Shown here piece after piece: positions 7,716 to 16,464 of a stretch of DNA of 64,000 bases (position 1 is the first letter of the stretch; every line of letters begins with the position of its first letter). The stretch comes from Mucilaginibacter sp. OK283. Lineage in GTDB: Bacteria; Bacteroidota; Bacteroidia; Sphingobacteriales; Sphingobacteriaceae. The stretch spans positions 62,001 to 126,000 of the forward strand of contig NZ_FODR01000011.1 of the NCBI RefSeq assembly GCF_900110415.1. Reading direction: 5' to 3'. The position numbers were made by a program, and so were the translations under genes. Under the pieces are notes generated by a model that saw nothing but the letters and a program-made list of their open reading frames with translations, was not told the DNA's origin and did not search any database.

Positions 7716-8099
7716 ATGAACACTTTATCAAGAACCATGAGCCCAAAAACCGACGACAGCATCAATACAGCAACTATTTTCGGCGAGATAAAAAGAACCA
7801 TTGTTACAAAGGATTTTAAAGGCGGCAACGTAAAAAACGTTTTTGGTGACATTGAACTGGATTTTACAGGAGCAGATATTAACGGCACGGCAGTGCTTAA
7901 TATATCGCAATTATTTGGGCAGGTAACCATTGCTGTGCCGGTTGATTGGCAGGTAGAAGCAGATGTAACCCATATCCTTTCAGAAATGGAGGATGACAGG
8001 AGTTATCTTATCAGGAAACAACGGTCAAACAAAGTGCTAACGCTTACCGGCCTGTCTGTTTTTGCAGCAGTGGAAATTGTGAACGACCTGGAGAATTAA
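7716..8099 (+). CDS. LiaF C-terminal-like (cell-wall stress response) protein
   Basis: A protein of 127 residues from the ATG at 7716, which has AAAAGGA six bases upstream; an earlier ATG at 7680 overlaps the promoter. The body is an all-beta repeat protein with TIFGEIKRTIVTKDFKGG, VFGDIELDFTGADING and LFGQVTIAVPVDWQVE, the pattern of the C-terminal domain of LiaF/YvqF proteins (DUF2154-like). It has no membrane segment of its own. In Firmicutes the LiaF domain restrains an envelope-stress kinase. In Bacteroidota these single-domain forms are often found near LytTR regulators, which agrees with the phased repeats upstream. The precise role is unknown. Confidence 0.75.
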   Translation: MNTLSRTMSPKTDDSINTATIFGEIKRTIVTKDFKGGNVKNVFGDIELDFTGADINGTAVLNISQLFGQVTIAVPVDWQVEADVTHILSEMEDDRSYLIRKQRSNKVLTLTGLSVFAAVEIVNDLEN

Positions 8100-8140
8100 A
8101 AAATTGCTTTTTTCGGGGCTATTTGTACGGTTGTCGCGGA

Positions 8141-8542
8141 TTAATACGTCCATTCAACCAATTTCTCATCCGGCGTGTAGTCAAAAACTTTCCTTTTTAA
8201 AGTATCCACATAAATCCAGTTATCACTTACTAACCTTGCGGCGTCTTTGTCCTCAAGATCATGTCCGATGTTGTAAACCAGGTAGCTTGCCGAATCCGTT
8301 TTTATCTCCTGATCAAATAAAGCCTCTTCATGCACAGACCGATCTGTTGGGGATAGGGCAACTAAGGCATTGCTGGAATAATGGATATATCGAGAAACCA
8401 ATGAATCGACACCTGATGGCATTCGCCCGTATTTCATTCTCTTTGATGATTTTATGCCGCGGTTGTTCGATATGCTGTTTTTTTTCAGCCCTGCTGCAGC
8501 CCACTATCGTTCCGGTAATAAGGTAAAGGGTTATTTTTTCAT
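8141..8542 (-). pseudogene. Small lipoprotein gene broken by two poly-A indels
   Basis: Started at the ATG at 8542 (AGGAG four bases upstream), the frame hits TAA after MKK because a run has six A. With seven A it reads MKKITLYLITGTIVGCSRAE, a textbook lipoprotein signal with the lipobox IVGC. A run of eight A about 60 bases further on must be seven A to join the frame that stays open to 8141 (MKYGRMPSGVDSLVSRYIHY through KVFDYTPDEKLVEWTY). The two indels cancel, giving about 133 residues. Either the gene is decayed or phase-variable, or the assembly has two homopolymer errors. The lone 98-residue downstream frame has no signal and is unlikely to be the true product. Function unknown. Confidence 0.7.
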
Positions 8543-8641
8543 TCTCCTAATGTGCAAACATATTACTCTTGACGTTTATTTATTAAAAAAGTTATCTTTT
8601 TAAAGCAAAACTAATTCCTAAATTTGTTATCCATAATTCAA

Positions 8642-8756
8642 ATGAAACTAACAGCAAATAATAATTGGCAACCGCGCAGTATAAATTTATTGTAGCAGTT
8701 TAAATTATTATTTATAGCGTAAATACTTTAAGGCCTGCTTACTTAGCAGGCTTTTT
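8642..8756 (+). promoter_or_regulatory. Possible leader peptide and attenuator before the methyltransferase-like gene
   Basis: The 230-base gap before the gene at 8774 holds a short open frame from 8642 (MKLTANNNWQPRSINLL, stop at 8693-8695). It is followed by a hairpin GCCTGCT (8733-8739) / AGCAGGC (8745-8751) and TTTTT. The hairpin looks like an intrinsic terminator, yet no recognised plus-strand gene precedes it. It may end a small RNA or attenuate the downstream gene. Confidence 0.35.
8733..8756 (+). terminator. Intrinsic terminator-like hairpin
   Basis: A 7-base stem GCCTGCT/AGCAGGC with a 5-base loop is followed by TTTTT. It lies 17 bases upstream of the ATG at 8774. Confidence 0.55.
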
Positions 8757-8773
8757 CATTTAAATCATTTTCC

Positions 8774-9451
8774 ATGTCGTTTACTTTAAAATCTGTAGTC
8801 CCATGGGGACGTACCTTAACGGAATACCAAAAAATGTTTGGTCTAACTCCTGCCGATTTAAATCTTAACTTTTTAAGCGTTGGTGATGGGCCGGCAAGCT
8901 TTAACGCCGAATTTACCCGTATGCAAGGACGCGTAACTTCAATAGATCCTGTTTACCAGTTTTCCAGAACGGAGATAGAACAGCGGATCATTGAAACCAA
9001 AACCGAAGTTATTGAACAAATGACCAGCAACTACGACAAATTTGTATGGAACGAAATAAAGACGATAGATAATCTTGTTAGCATTCGCATGAACGCGATG
9101 AAAACCTTCCTTGCCGATTTTGAAAAAGGCAAAAATGAAGGCCGTTACGTAACCCATATGATGCCGGATAAAACACCTTATCGCGACCAGCAGTTTGATA
9201 TCGGATTAAGCTCGCACTTCCTGCTATTGTATGCAAATCTTGGTGTCGATTTCCACATTGCAACCATACAGGAAATGTTACGTGTTTGTAAACAGGTACG
9301 AATTTTCCCGGTTTTAAACCTTGATGCACAAAAAAATCACGTTATCGATACTGTATTAGACCACTTTGCAAAACACTCTGTTTTAAAATTGGTAAAAGTA
9401 GATTACGAGTTTCAAAAAGGCGGCGACCACATGGTTCAAATTCATGCTTAA
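8774..9451 (+). CDS. Class I SAM-dependent methyltransferase-like protein
   Basis: A protein of 225 residues. LNFLSVGDGPASFNAEFTR (about 31-49) resembles the glycine-rich motif I of Rossmann methyltransferases, and VTSIDPVYQF supplies the acidic residue after strand 2. DIGLSSHFLLLY and EMLRVCKQVRIFPV fit strands 4 and 5 of the fold. An inserted helical region (about 66-115) separates them. It has no signal peptide, so it is cytosolic. The substrate cannot be inferred, and the family is often called simply 'SAM-dependent methyltransferase'. It is a single gene, preceded by a terminator-like hairpin and followed by another (9514-9536). Confidence 0.7.
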   Translation: MSFTLKSVVPWGRTLTEYQKMFGLTPADLNLNFLSVGDGPASFNAEFTRMQGRVTSIDPVYQFSRTEIEQRIIETKTEVIEQMTSNYDKFVWNEIKTIDNLVSIRMNAMKTFLADFEKGKNEGRYVTHMMPDKTPYRDQQFDIGLSSHFLLLYANLGVDFHIATIQEMLRVCKQVRIFPVLNLDAQKNHVIDTVLDHFAKHSVLKLVKVDYEFQKGGDHMVQIHA

Positions 9452-9513
9452 GTTAGCCGTATAACTATCACCTTTAAATTTTATGTAACAAAGTGTTTGC
9501 AATGAAGCCGGGT

Positions 9514-9544
9514 GAGGCATAAATTATCAATGCCTCCCTCCTTT
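9514..9544 (+). terminator. Terminator-like hairpin after the methyltransferase-like gene
   Basis: The stem GAGGCAT (9514-9520) / ATGCCTC (9530-9536) is followed by the pyrimidine tract CCTCCTTTT. Confidence 0.45.
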
Positions 9545-9560
9545 TACCTAAATTAGGTTC

Positions 9561-11123
9561 ATGAAACACATTAACCTAAATTTCGGCCTGCATATGTGGC
9601 ACAAGGCAAGGCCATTTGTAGTGGTCGCTTTACTTTATAGTGGTGTTGCCAGCGCGCAATCTGCCAATCCTGTTATCAACAACATCGTGACCGAAGAAAC
9701 CGGCAACTCGCAATTGGAAAACCTGGCCCACCAGCTTTTTGACGGCATAGGCCCGCGCCTGGTTGGTACGCCGCAAATGAAACAGGCCAATGATTGGGCT
9801 GTAGCCAAATACAAAAGCTGGGATATACAGGCCCACAACGAAAAATGGGGCGAATGGCGAGGTTGGGAACGTGGTGTTTCGCATATAGATATGGTATCGC
9901 CGAGGGTAAAATCATTAGAAGGCACCCAACTGGCCTGGAGCCCCGGCATGGGCAAAAAAACGGTAACAGCAGAATTGATCATCCTGCCCGACCTGGCCGA
10001 TTCAGTCGCTTTTCAGCAGTGGTTGCCCAACGTAAAGGGTAAATTTGTGCTGATATCCATGTGCCAGCCAACCGGCAGGCCTGATTATAACTGGACAGAA
10101 TTTGCCACCAAAGATTCGTTTGACAGGATGAAAGCCGCACGTACCGCCCAAACGGATGCCTGGAAAAAGCGCATCAGCAAAACCGGATTTACCAATAAAA
10201 CATTACCTGTTGCACTTGAAAACGCCGGCGCGGCAGGTATTATCACCAACAACTGGTCGGCAGGTTTTGGGGTTGATAAAATTTTTGGCGCGTACACCAA
10301 AATAGTCCCCACAGTTGATATCGCGGTAGAAGATTACGGAATGCTTTATCGCCTTACCGAATCGGGCAGCAGCCCTAAAATTAGCATCCACTGCGAATCA
10401 AAGGAACTGGGTGTAGTACCAACTTTTAACACCATTGCCGAAATTAAGGGCACAGAAAAACCTGACGAATATGTAATGCTAAGCGCCCATTTTGATTCAT
10501 GGGACGGCGGCACAGGCGCTACCGACAACGGTACTGGTACGCTTACCATGATGGAGGCTATGCGCCTGCTCAAAAAATATTACCCACATCCAAAACGCAC
10601 CATTTTAGTTGGCCACTGGGGCAGCGAGGAGGAAGGGTTGAATGGCTCACGCGCATTTGTAGAAGACCATCCCGAAATAGTTAAAAACCTGCAGGCCTTG
10701 TTCAACCAGGATAACGGCACAGGCCGTGTGGTTAATATCGGCGGCCAGGGTTTTGTTGAATCAAAAGATTATTTAACCAGGTGGCTTGCAGCCGTGCCAG
10801 ATACGATAAAAAACAGGATTAAAACCAACTTTCCAGGCCAGCCGGGCGGCGGCGGCTCTGATTTTGCTTCGTTTGTAGCAGTTGGCGCTCCCGGCTTTTC
10901 GTTAAGCTCGCTCAACTGGTCGTACGGGTCATATACCTGGCATACCAACCGGGACACCTACGACAAGGTAGTATTTGATGACCTGAAGAATAACGCCATG
11001 CTGGCCGCTATAATGGCTTACATGGCCAGCGAAGACCCGGTAAAAACAACCAATACCAAAACCGAAGGCATCAAATGGCCGGCACAAACCAAAGCCACGC
11101 GAAGGGGCGGATTGGATAAGTAA
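9561..11123 (+). CDS. Secreted M28-family zinc aminopeptidase with PA insert
   Basis: A protein of 520 residues with a signal peptide ending near GVASAQ (residue 33). A protease-associated-type domain lies in the first half (about 120-290, with AGAAGIITNNW). The M28 catalytic domain follows, with all expected metal-site motifs: SAHFDSWD (His), GATDNGTGT (bridging Asp), GSEEEGLNGSRAF (catalytic Glu pair), FNQDNGTG (Asp) and YTWHTNRDTYDK (His). It should act as an aminopeptidase or carboxypeptidase-like enzyme in the periplasm or outside. It stands alone between terminators and is probably a housekeeping peptide scavenger. Confidence 0.9.
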   Translation: MKHINLNFGLHMWHKARPFVVVALLYSGVASAQSANPVINNIVTEETGNSQLENLAHQLFDGIGPRLVGTPQMKQANDWAVAKYKSWDIQAHNEKWGEWRGWERGVSHIDMVSPRVKSLEGTQLAWSPGMGKKTVTAELIILPDLADSVAFQQWLPNVKGKFVLISMCQPTGRPDYNWTEFATKDSFDRMKAARTAQTDAWKKRISKTGFTNKTLPVALENAGAAGIITNNWSAGFGVDKIFGAYTKIVPTVDIAVEDYGMLYRLTESGSSPKISIHCESKELGVVPTFNTIAEIKGTEKPDEYVMLSAHFDSWDGGTGATDNGTGTLTMMEAMRLLKKYYPHPKRTILVGHWGSEEEGLNGSRAFVEDHPEIVKNLQALFNQDNGTGRVVNIGGQGFVESKDYLTRWLAAVPDTIKNRIKTNFPGQPGGGGSDFASFVAVGAPGFSLSSLNWSYGSYTWHTNRDTYDKVVFDDLKNNAMLAAIMAYMASEDPVKTTNTKTEGIKWPAQTKATRRGGLDK

Positions 11124-11197
11124 TTGGTTAAAATAAGCACCATATACCGGGCAACGGCAAGGGTTTTAACATTGTACATTTATCGACACATTATATT

Positions 11198-11229
11198 AAA
11201 AGCTTCCGGTTTGGGCCGGGAGCTTTTTT
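11198..11229 (+). terminator. Intrinsic terminator of the M28 peptidase gene
   Basis: The stem AAAAGCTTCCGG pairs with CCGGGAGCTTTT around the loop TTTGGG, and a T run closes it. Confidence 0.8.
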
Positions 11230-11318
11230 GCTTTATCGCATTGTGTAACAATGTGTTTTTCATTAAAACTTTTTGCGTTTTTATAGCTTGTTGATTAAAT
11301 AAACCAACACATAGAATT

Positions 11319-11843
11319 ATGAAACATGCATTTATTTTTGGCACCACCATCTTTTTAAGCGAACAACGTACGCTTACCGTAAATGATGGTAACAACAGCA
11401 CGGAGTTTTTGCGGATACTAACTTATTACAATGAGCAAAAAGGCAATATAAATCAGCCGCTCCGCATTGATGCACACATTGCCACTACCGATGGCAAGGC
11501 ATTGAATATTACCGATAATGCCGTTGCCGACAGAGCTGACATCCGCGTGGATTTAAGCAATTACCGCATTAAAGTTTACCAAACGGGCCATGAGGAGCCG
11601 GTGCTTGATGTTTACCAAATGGATAAACACGAATTTCATGGGCTGTCAAGCCACATTCTGAATGAGATTAATGCCCAGCATCCCGACCGTGTAGTTACCA
11701 TAAAAGGTAATTTTAACGTAGGCGAAGTGCATTTCTTTATTGAAAACGAAAAAATGTTTGTTGATAATAATGGCTATGCAAACGGTGTGGTAAACGCGCA
11801 CCACGGCATTATCTTATCGCCGGTTGATCATGATTTTGATTGA
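11319..11843 (+). CDS. Conserved-looking protein of unknown function
   Basis: A protein of 174 residues with no signal peptide or membrane segment. It is predicted mostly beta with charged turns (IRVDLSNYRIKVYQTGHEEP, VYQMDKHEFHGLSSHIL, VVTIKGNFNVGEVHFFIENE). No family was recognised. It is a monocistronic gene between two strong terminators (11198-11229 and 11858-11892), which supports it being real. Its base composition is like that of its neighbours. Confidence 0.7.
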   Translation: MKHAFIFGTTIFLSEQRTLTVNDGNNSTEFLRILTYYNEQKGNINQPLRIDAHIATTDGKALNITDNAVADRADIRVDLSNYRIKVYQTGHEEPVLDVYQMDKHEFHGLSSHILNEINAQHPDRVVTIKGNFNVGEVHFFIENEKMFVDNNGYANGVVNAHHGIILSPVDHDFD

Positions 11844-11857
11844 TTTGCAAGTACCAT

Positions 11858-11892
11858 AAAGCAGCCTTTGTATTTTTGCAAAGGCTGCTTTT
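11858..11892 (+). terminator. Strong intrinsic terminator
   Basis: A perfect 13-base stem, AAAGCAGCCTTTG (11858-11870) and CAAAGGCTGCTTT (11879-11891), with a TATTTTTG loop. It is near-symmetric, so it may also stop transcripts from the other strand. Confidence 0.85.
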
Positions 11893-12072
11893 GAACAAAA
11901 TATTTATTGGTAAAGCAGTTTAATATCAGACCAGGTCACTCCTGCTCGCCGCCACTGCACTTATTGGCACAGTCGGCTACATGCTCAATGTATAATACCG
12001 TGCTAAACTCAGCTTAAAGTCTTTAAAACCTTAAAAGTTCTTTTTTTGAATTTTTACTTTTGAATTTTGAAT

Positions 12073-14370
12073 TTAATACCCCCACGCCAGGGGCGCATCG
12101 GTAGGTTTAATGCCCCAATTTTTGTTGGGTTTCGGCCCCATTACAAATTCCAGTTTACCGCCGCCGGTGATATCATTTTGGGTAATATAAGTTTTGGTAT
12201 AGCTTTTACCGTTTAATTTTACCGATTGGATATAGGCATTTTGTTTGCCCGCGTTTTTTACATTAACTGCGAATACCATACCATCCCCCATGTTGATCTC
12301 TGCGTTTTTTAATATAGGCGAACCGATAGCATAAACCCCGTTAGCCGGGTTAACCGGGTAAAAACCCATAGCGCTAAATATATACCATGACGACATTTGC
12401 CCACAATCTTCGTTACCCGAATAGCCTGATGAGGAGTTATTATACAATTCATTCAGCACTTTGGCTACATACATCTGTGTTTTCCATGGCTGACCGGCAT
12501 AGTCATACAAGTAAGCTACGTGGTGGCTTGGCTCGTTGCCATGCGCATACTGGCCAATAAAGCCGGACGCATTGCCGTTTACCTCGCCGGGTTTATCCTT
12601 TGTAGAGAAAAACAGGTCGAGCTTTTGGTTGAAAGCGGTATTCCCTCCTACTAAATCAATTAAGCCGGATACGTTTTGCGGCACGTACCAAAAGTACTGC
12701 CATGCATTACCCTCGGTATACGGGCTGCCGCCATTGCCGCCATAGGCCAGCGCATCAAAGGGTTCCTGCCAGTTGCCATCCTTCTTTTTGGCCTGAAAAA
12801 AGCCTGTTTTGGTATTGTACAAGTTCCGGTAGTATTCAGATCGTTTCATGAAGTGGTCATAATCTTCGGTTTTGTCCAGCTTTTTGGCTAATTGTGCCAC
12901 GCACCAGTCGTCATAAGCCATCTCCAGCGTTACCGAAACCGACTGCGATTCGATATCTTCAGGAATATACTGGTATTTTTCCCAGGTAGTAAAAGGCGAG
13001 CCGGGATGATCTGTTATGGATGAACCTTTAACCGCTTCGTAAGCCTTCTCCTGGTTAAAACCTTTAATATCTTTCAAAGCCGCATCGACAATAACCGGGA
13101 TGGCGTGATTGCCTATCATACAATAATTTTCATCGCCCCATAATTGCCATATAGGCAGGTAGCCATAAGTATCATACTGGCGCATCATGCTGTTGATAAA
13201 GCCGGCAGTTTTTTCCGGTTGAATCAGCGTATACAAAGGGTGCGCCGCCCTGTAAGTATCCCACAACGAAAAGGTTGAATAATGCGTTTTATCAGGCGCG
13301 TTGGCAATGGTTAAATCTGTAGCCTGGTAGTCGCCGTTTACATCGGCCATATTATTGGGCTGGGTAAAAGCGTGATACATGCCCGTATAAAAAATCTGTT
13401 TTTGCTCCAGCGTGCCTTCTACTTTAATTTTGCCCAGTTCATGTTCCCATTGCAGGCTGCTTTGCGTGCTGGTATTATCAAAATCCCAGCCCGGCAGCTC
13501 GGCTTTTATATTCATACGGGCATTCTCGGTACTTACGGGCGACAGGCCTACTTTTACCAATACTTGTTCTTTATCCTTAGTGCTAAAGTTTAAAGCAGCC
13601 TTCAGGTTTGTGCCGTTGATGATTGACAGATCGGGATAGCGTTGGCTGCCGCTGGCCAGTACACTACTGGTGAATGGTTTTGAAAATTCGGCATGGAAAT
13701 AAATTTTTCGCAATTTGGCCCAGCCGCTTAAAATACGATAACCTTCAATGGTGTGGTCGTCTATTACGCGTATTTGCGCACTCACAATTTTACACGACCA
13801 GTAGCCCCGTTTTTTGTCAAGCGAGTGGTCCATATCAATAATCACATGCGATTCATCACTTTTAGGAAAAGTATAGCGGTGCAAACCAACGTGCGATGTT
13901 GAGGTAAGTTCGGCATTGATGTTATAGTCCTTCAACATTACCTGGTAGTAACCGGGCCGGGCTGTTTCTTCTTTATGCGAGAAGGCGGAACTGTAGCCGC
14001 TACGGGGCTTATCTGCGCTGCCAGGCGCCAGGTTAATTGCGCCGTTGGTTGGCATCATCAGCACATCAAACAAATCGGCAACCCCGGTACCGCTCAGGTG
14101 GGTGTGGCTAAAGCCGATGATGGTTTTATCATTATAATCATAACCGGATGCCGGATCGTCCGGTGCTTCGCGGGTATCGGGGCTTAGCTGTACAAAGCCA
14201 AACGGGACAGTTGAGCCGGGAAAATTACTGCCAGATAAACTGTTTTTGTCAACAGCGCCGGTACCTATAAAAGGGTTAACATACTGTACCAAATTGCCCG
14301 GGGACGATTTTTTTTGGGCAAACACAATGGGACATAAACAAACGAAGCCAATACTTAAAAGTTTTTTCAT
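12073..14370 (-). CDS. Secreted GH92 alpha-mannosidase
   Basis: A protein of 765 residues with signal peptide MKKLLSIGFVCLCPIVFAQ. The N-terminal beta domain opens with VNPFIGTGAVDKNSLSGSNF and IGFSHTHLSGTGVADLFDVL. The (alpha/alpha)6 catalytic domain carries YGYLPIWQLWGDENYCMIGN, GNEPSHHVAYLYDYAG and SGYSGNEDCGQMSSWYIFSA. These are the hallmark blocks of the calcium-dependent exo-alpha-mannosidases of family GH92, which trim alpha-1,2/1,3/1,4/1,6 mannose from N-glycans or yeast-type mannans. The length is normal for the family. It is not part of an obvious operon. The gene is preceded by an AT-rich gap with a CAAAACTA (minus-strand TAGTTTTG) box at 14405-14412. Confidence 0.92.
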   Translation of the reverse strand: MKKLLSIGFVCLCPIVFAQKKSSPGNLVQYVNPFIGTGAVDKNSLSGSNFPGSTVPFGFVQLSPDTREAPDDPASGYDYNDKTIIGFSHTHLSGTGVADLFDVLMMPTNGAINLAPGSADKPRSGYSSAFSHKEETARPGYYQVMLKDYNINAELTSTSHVGLHRYTFPKSDESHVIIDMDHSLDKKRGYWSCKIVSAQIRVIDDHTIEGYRILSGWAKLRKIYFHAEFSKPFTSSVLASGSQRYPDLSIINGTNLKAALNFSTKDKEQVLVKVGLSPVSTENARMNIKAELPGWDFDNTSTQSSLQWEHELGKIKVEGTLEQKQIFYTGMYHAFTQPNNMADVNGDYQATDLTIANAPDKTHYSTFSLWDTYRAAHPLYTLIQPEKTAGFINSMMRQYDTYGYLPIWQLWGDENYCMIGNHAIPVIVDAALKDIKGFNQEKAYEAVKGSSITDHPGSPFTTWEKYQYIPEDIESQSVSVTLEMAYDDWCVAQLAKKLDKTEDYDHFMKRSEYYRNLYNTKTGFFQAKKKDGNWQEPFDALAYGGNGGSPYTEGNAWQYFWYVPQNVSGLIDLVGGNTAFNQKLDLFFSTKDKPGEVNGNASGFIGQYAHGNEPSHHVAYLYDYAGQPWKTQMYVAKVLNELYNNSSSGYSGNEDCGQMSSWYIFSAMGFYPVNPANGVYAIGSPILKNAEINMGDGMVFAVNVKNAGKQNAYIQSVKLNGKSYTKTYITQNDITGGGKLEFVMGPKPNKNWGIKPTDAPLAWGY

Positions 14371-14676
14371 TAATCAATAGGGTTGATACGGCTAATATAC
14401 CGCACAAAACTAAATTTAAATGTATCTACATATTTTTTTTATAAGTATATTGGCCAACAACAGGCACAAATATTTGGATGCGCCTAAATTGCGTACTCAG
14501 TTTAGTGTTAACCATGTTAAAATACAAAATATTGATTATCAAATATTTATAAATATTTTATTTGAAATATGTTAAGTTATGTTAACCCAATTTGATGCGC
14601 TTGCCATGGGTCTTCCCTATCACTTAACCAATTGCTACACCATAATAACACGGTTCATCTGGGTTTAAGGCCCTCA
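14371..14676. other. AT-rich intergenic gap
   Basis: No gene was seen. A minus-strand TAGTTTTG (14405-14412) is a possible -7 box for the GH92 gene. The rest is AT-rich and includes an ATTATCAAATATTTATAAATATTTTATTTG stretch. No clear T-tailed terminator for the MNIO operon, which ends at 14677, was identified. Confidence 0.5.
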
Positions 14677-15537
14677 TCAGGCCCAGTCAAGCAAGCCATT
14701 TTTATGAAATATGGGCATCCAAAGAAACACATCTGCCAATAATTCGGACGGGGGTATTTTATTAAATGATGCTGTCGCGGTTATGGCATCGTATAGGTTA
14801 TCCCCTGCCTGGCATAACGAAAGCAAGGTATATTGCACTTCGGTAACATCGGTCATCGTGACCCTGAAATTCTTGCGGCTTACTGCGATGAATGTTTTTT
14901 GGGGCGACGGCAGTTCATAATCCTCATCCCGGTAAACCGCGGTAAAAAACGGGATCATGGGAAAATCCAGTTCCAGCAATCGCAGGCAATCGGGGGTAAT
15001 TATTTTAGCCGTGTTAAAAAGGACATTCTGGATACTGATCTCCTGGTCACGTTCGGCAGTGCCCTCAGTTCCCGGCGCACGTACGGCTTCCTGCCGGGCA
15101 CGTTCCAGTTTGGCAAAGGCTACAGGCAGGTTCATAAAATCATTTATAGCCGATTCTTCGCCCGAAATAACGGGAGGCTTTGTTTTAGCCAAAAATCCTG
15201 GAAATGCGGCACCCAGGTCATACAAAGTAAACGAGGCGGATGGATGATATAACAGGTAAGCTTTAGCAAAGCTATCAAACACTTCATCGCCCATAAATTT
15301 CCGGCTAACGGCATAATCGGCATAAATGCATTCCAGCAAACGCAGTAAATATCCCGAGCTATAAACGTTCAGGCGGGTATAAACCGATGCTGTACCCTCA
15401 TCGGCAACAACTACATCGGCTTCATCAAGCCCATGCAGACGCCATGCCTGCCCCAGTTTTTGAGGCAAGTGGCCCGGCGTCATCACTACGGTTTTGAGCC
15501 AGTTTTGCAATAATGCTAATTTTTGTTCTTTAGCCAT
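14677..15537 (-). CDS. DUF2063 partner protein of the MNIO enzyme (BufC/HvfC-like)
   Basis: A protein of 286 residues from the ATG at 15537, which overlaps the end of the DUF692 gene by 8 bases (translational coupling). A longer reading from 15600 lies inside that gene and is rejected. The N-terminal half is helical, with WRLHGLDEADVVV and VYSSGYLLRLLECIYADYAV, as in the DUF2063 'putative DNA-binding' domain. In characterised systems this domain recognises the precursor peptide and presents it to the MNIO enzyme rather than binding DNA. The C-terminal half (VTMTDVTEVQYTLLSLCQAG, LLADVFLWMPIFHKNGLLDW) resembles a winged-helix-like module. It is the last gene of the PorP/ferritin-like/DUF692/DUF2063 operon. 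Confidence 0.85.
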   Translation of the reverse strand: MAKEQKLALLQNWLKTVVMTPGHLPQKLGQAWRLHGLDEADVVVADEGTASVYTRLNVYSSGYLLRLLECIYADYAVSRKFMGDEVFDSFAKAYLLYHPSASFTLYDLGAAFPGFLAKTKPPVISGEESAINDFMNLPVAFAKLERARQEAVRAPGTEGTAERDQEISIQNVLFNTAKIITPDCLRLLELDFPMIPFFTAVYRDEDYELPSPQKTFIAVSRKNFRVTMTDVTEVQYTLLSLCQAGDNLYDAITATASFNKIPPSELLADVFLWMPIFHKNGLLDWA

Positions 15538-16450
15538 TTGCTGCCAGCAATTGAAATTCAACCGGGTTTGATACAGGCTGATGTTCAGATTTATTAACAC
15601 CCTGAACGGGGATATTTCCTTTTAAAGCTTCACGGGCCTTGTAAAGTTCAATAAGCAAATCAGGATAATCGGGTATTTTTGCATCCCATTCCAGCAATGT
15701 GCTTACACCACCCGTTGATTGCTGGGCCTGGGCATACAATTTCCAAACTTCTGATGGTACAGGTTGGTCATGGGTATCTATCAGCAAATCGCCGCAATCG
15801 GTAGGCCCGGCAATATGCATTTGCACAATATGTTTATGTGGCAGGTTGTTGATATAATTTGGTGCATCAAAACCATGATTTGTTGCCGATACAAATACAT
15901 TGTTTACATCAAGCAACAACCCACACCCTGTTGTAGCAGCCAATGACGATAAAAAACCCCATTCAGAAATTGTCGACGCTTTAAACTGCAGATAAGTTGA
16001 CGGGTTTTCCAATATCAGTGGCCGTTTTAAATAATCCTGTATACGCATTACGCGTTCGCAAACGTGGGTAAGGCTTTCCTGGGTCATGGGCATTGGCAGC
16101 AAATCATGTGTATTGGTATAGGCAACACCCGTCCAGCATAAATGATCTGATATCCACTCCGGCTCGATAGCTTCAGCTAATGCTTTTAACTTTTCCAGGT
16201 ATTTAAAGTTAATAGGATCGGTACTGCCAACAGACAATGATACCCCGTGCATTACCACAGGTACCTGTTTGCGCACATGCATCAGCACGTGGCGGGCAAA
16301 GCCAAAATCATCCATAAAGTTTTCGCTGATGATCTCGAACCAGTCTACCTGCGCCGGGTTGTGCAGCAGGTAATTAAAATGCTTGTTTCGTAAACCCACG
16401 CCAAGGCCCAAATTTGGCAGGCCCAGGCGTGGTAAATTATTATTATTCAT
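15530..16450 (-). CDS. DUF692/MNIO multinuclear iron-dependent oxidase
   Basis: A protein of 306 residues with a TIM-barrel fold. The family's metal-binding blocks are all present: ISENF (Glu43), MHGVSLSVGS (His68), SDHLCW (His103), LENPSTY (Glu148), LLDVNNVFVSA (Asp181, Asn183), MHIAG (His212), IDTHDQPV (Asp225, His227) and LLEWDA (Glu254). Known members (MbnB, TglH, ChrH, BufB) hold two or three irons and oxidatively modify Cys (or other) residues of ribosomal peptides, often forming copper-binding groups. It starts 14 bases after the ferritin-like gene and overlaps the DUF2063 gene, so the three form one unit. No separate small precursor gene is nearby. The Cys-rich tail of the ferritin-like protein is the obvious candidate substrate. 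Confidence 0.95.
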   Translation of the reverse strand: MNNNNLPRLGLPNLGLGVGLRNKHFNYLLHNPAQVDWFEIISENFMDDFGFARHVLMHVRKQVPVVMHGVSLSVGSTDPINFKYLEKLKALAEAIEPEWISDHLCWTGVAYTNTHDLLPMPMTQESLTHVCERVMRIQDYLKRPLILENPSTYLQFKASTISEWGFLSSLAATTGCGLLLDVNNVFVSATNHGFDAPNYINNLPHKHIVQMHIAGPTDCGDLLIDTHDQPVPSEVWKLYAQAQQSTGGVSTLLEWDAKIPDYPDLLIELYKAREALKGNIPVQGVNKSEHQPVSNPVEFQLLAANG

Positions 16451-16464
16451 AAAAATAATTTTCT

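Noticed and set aside
14677..15537. DNA-binding regulator (from the DUF2063 database name)
   Set aside because: Overlap with DUF692 and known biology of MNIO partner proteins favour a substrate-presenting role.
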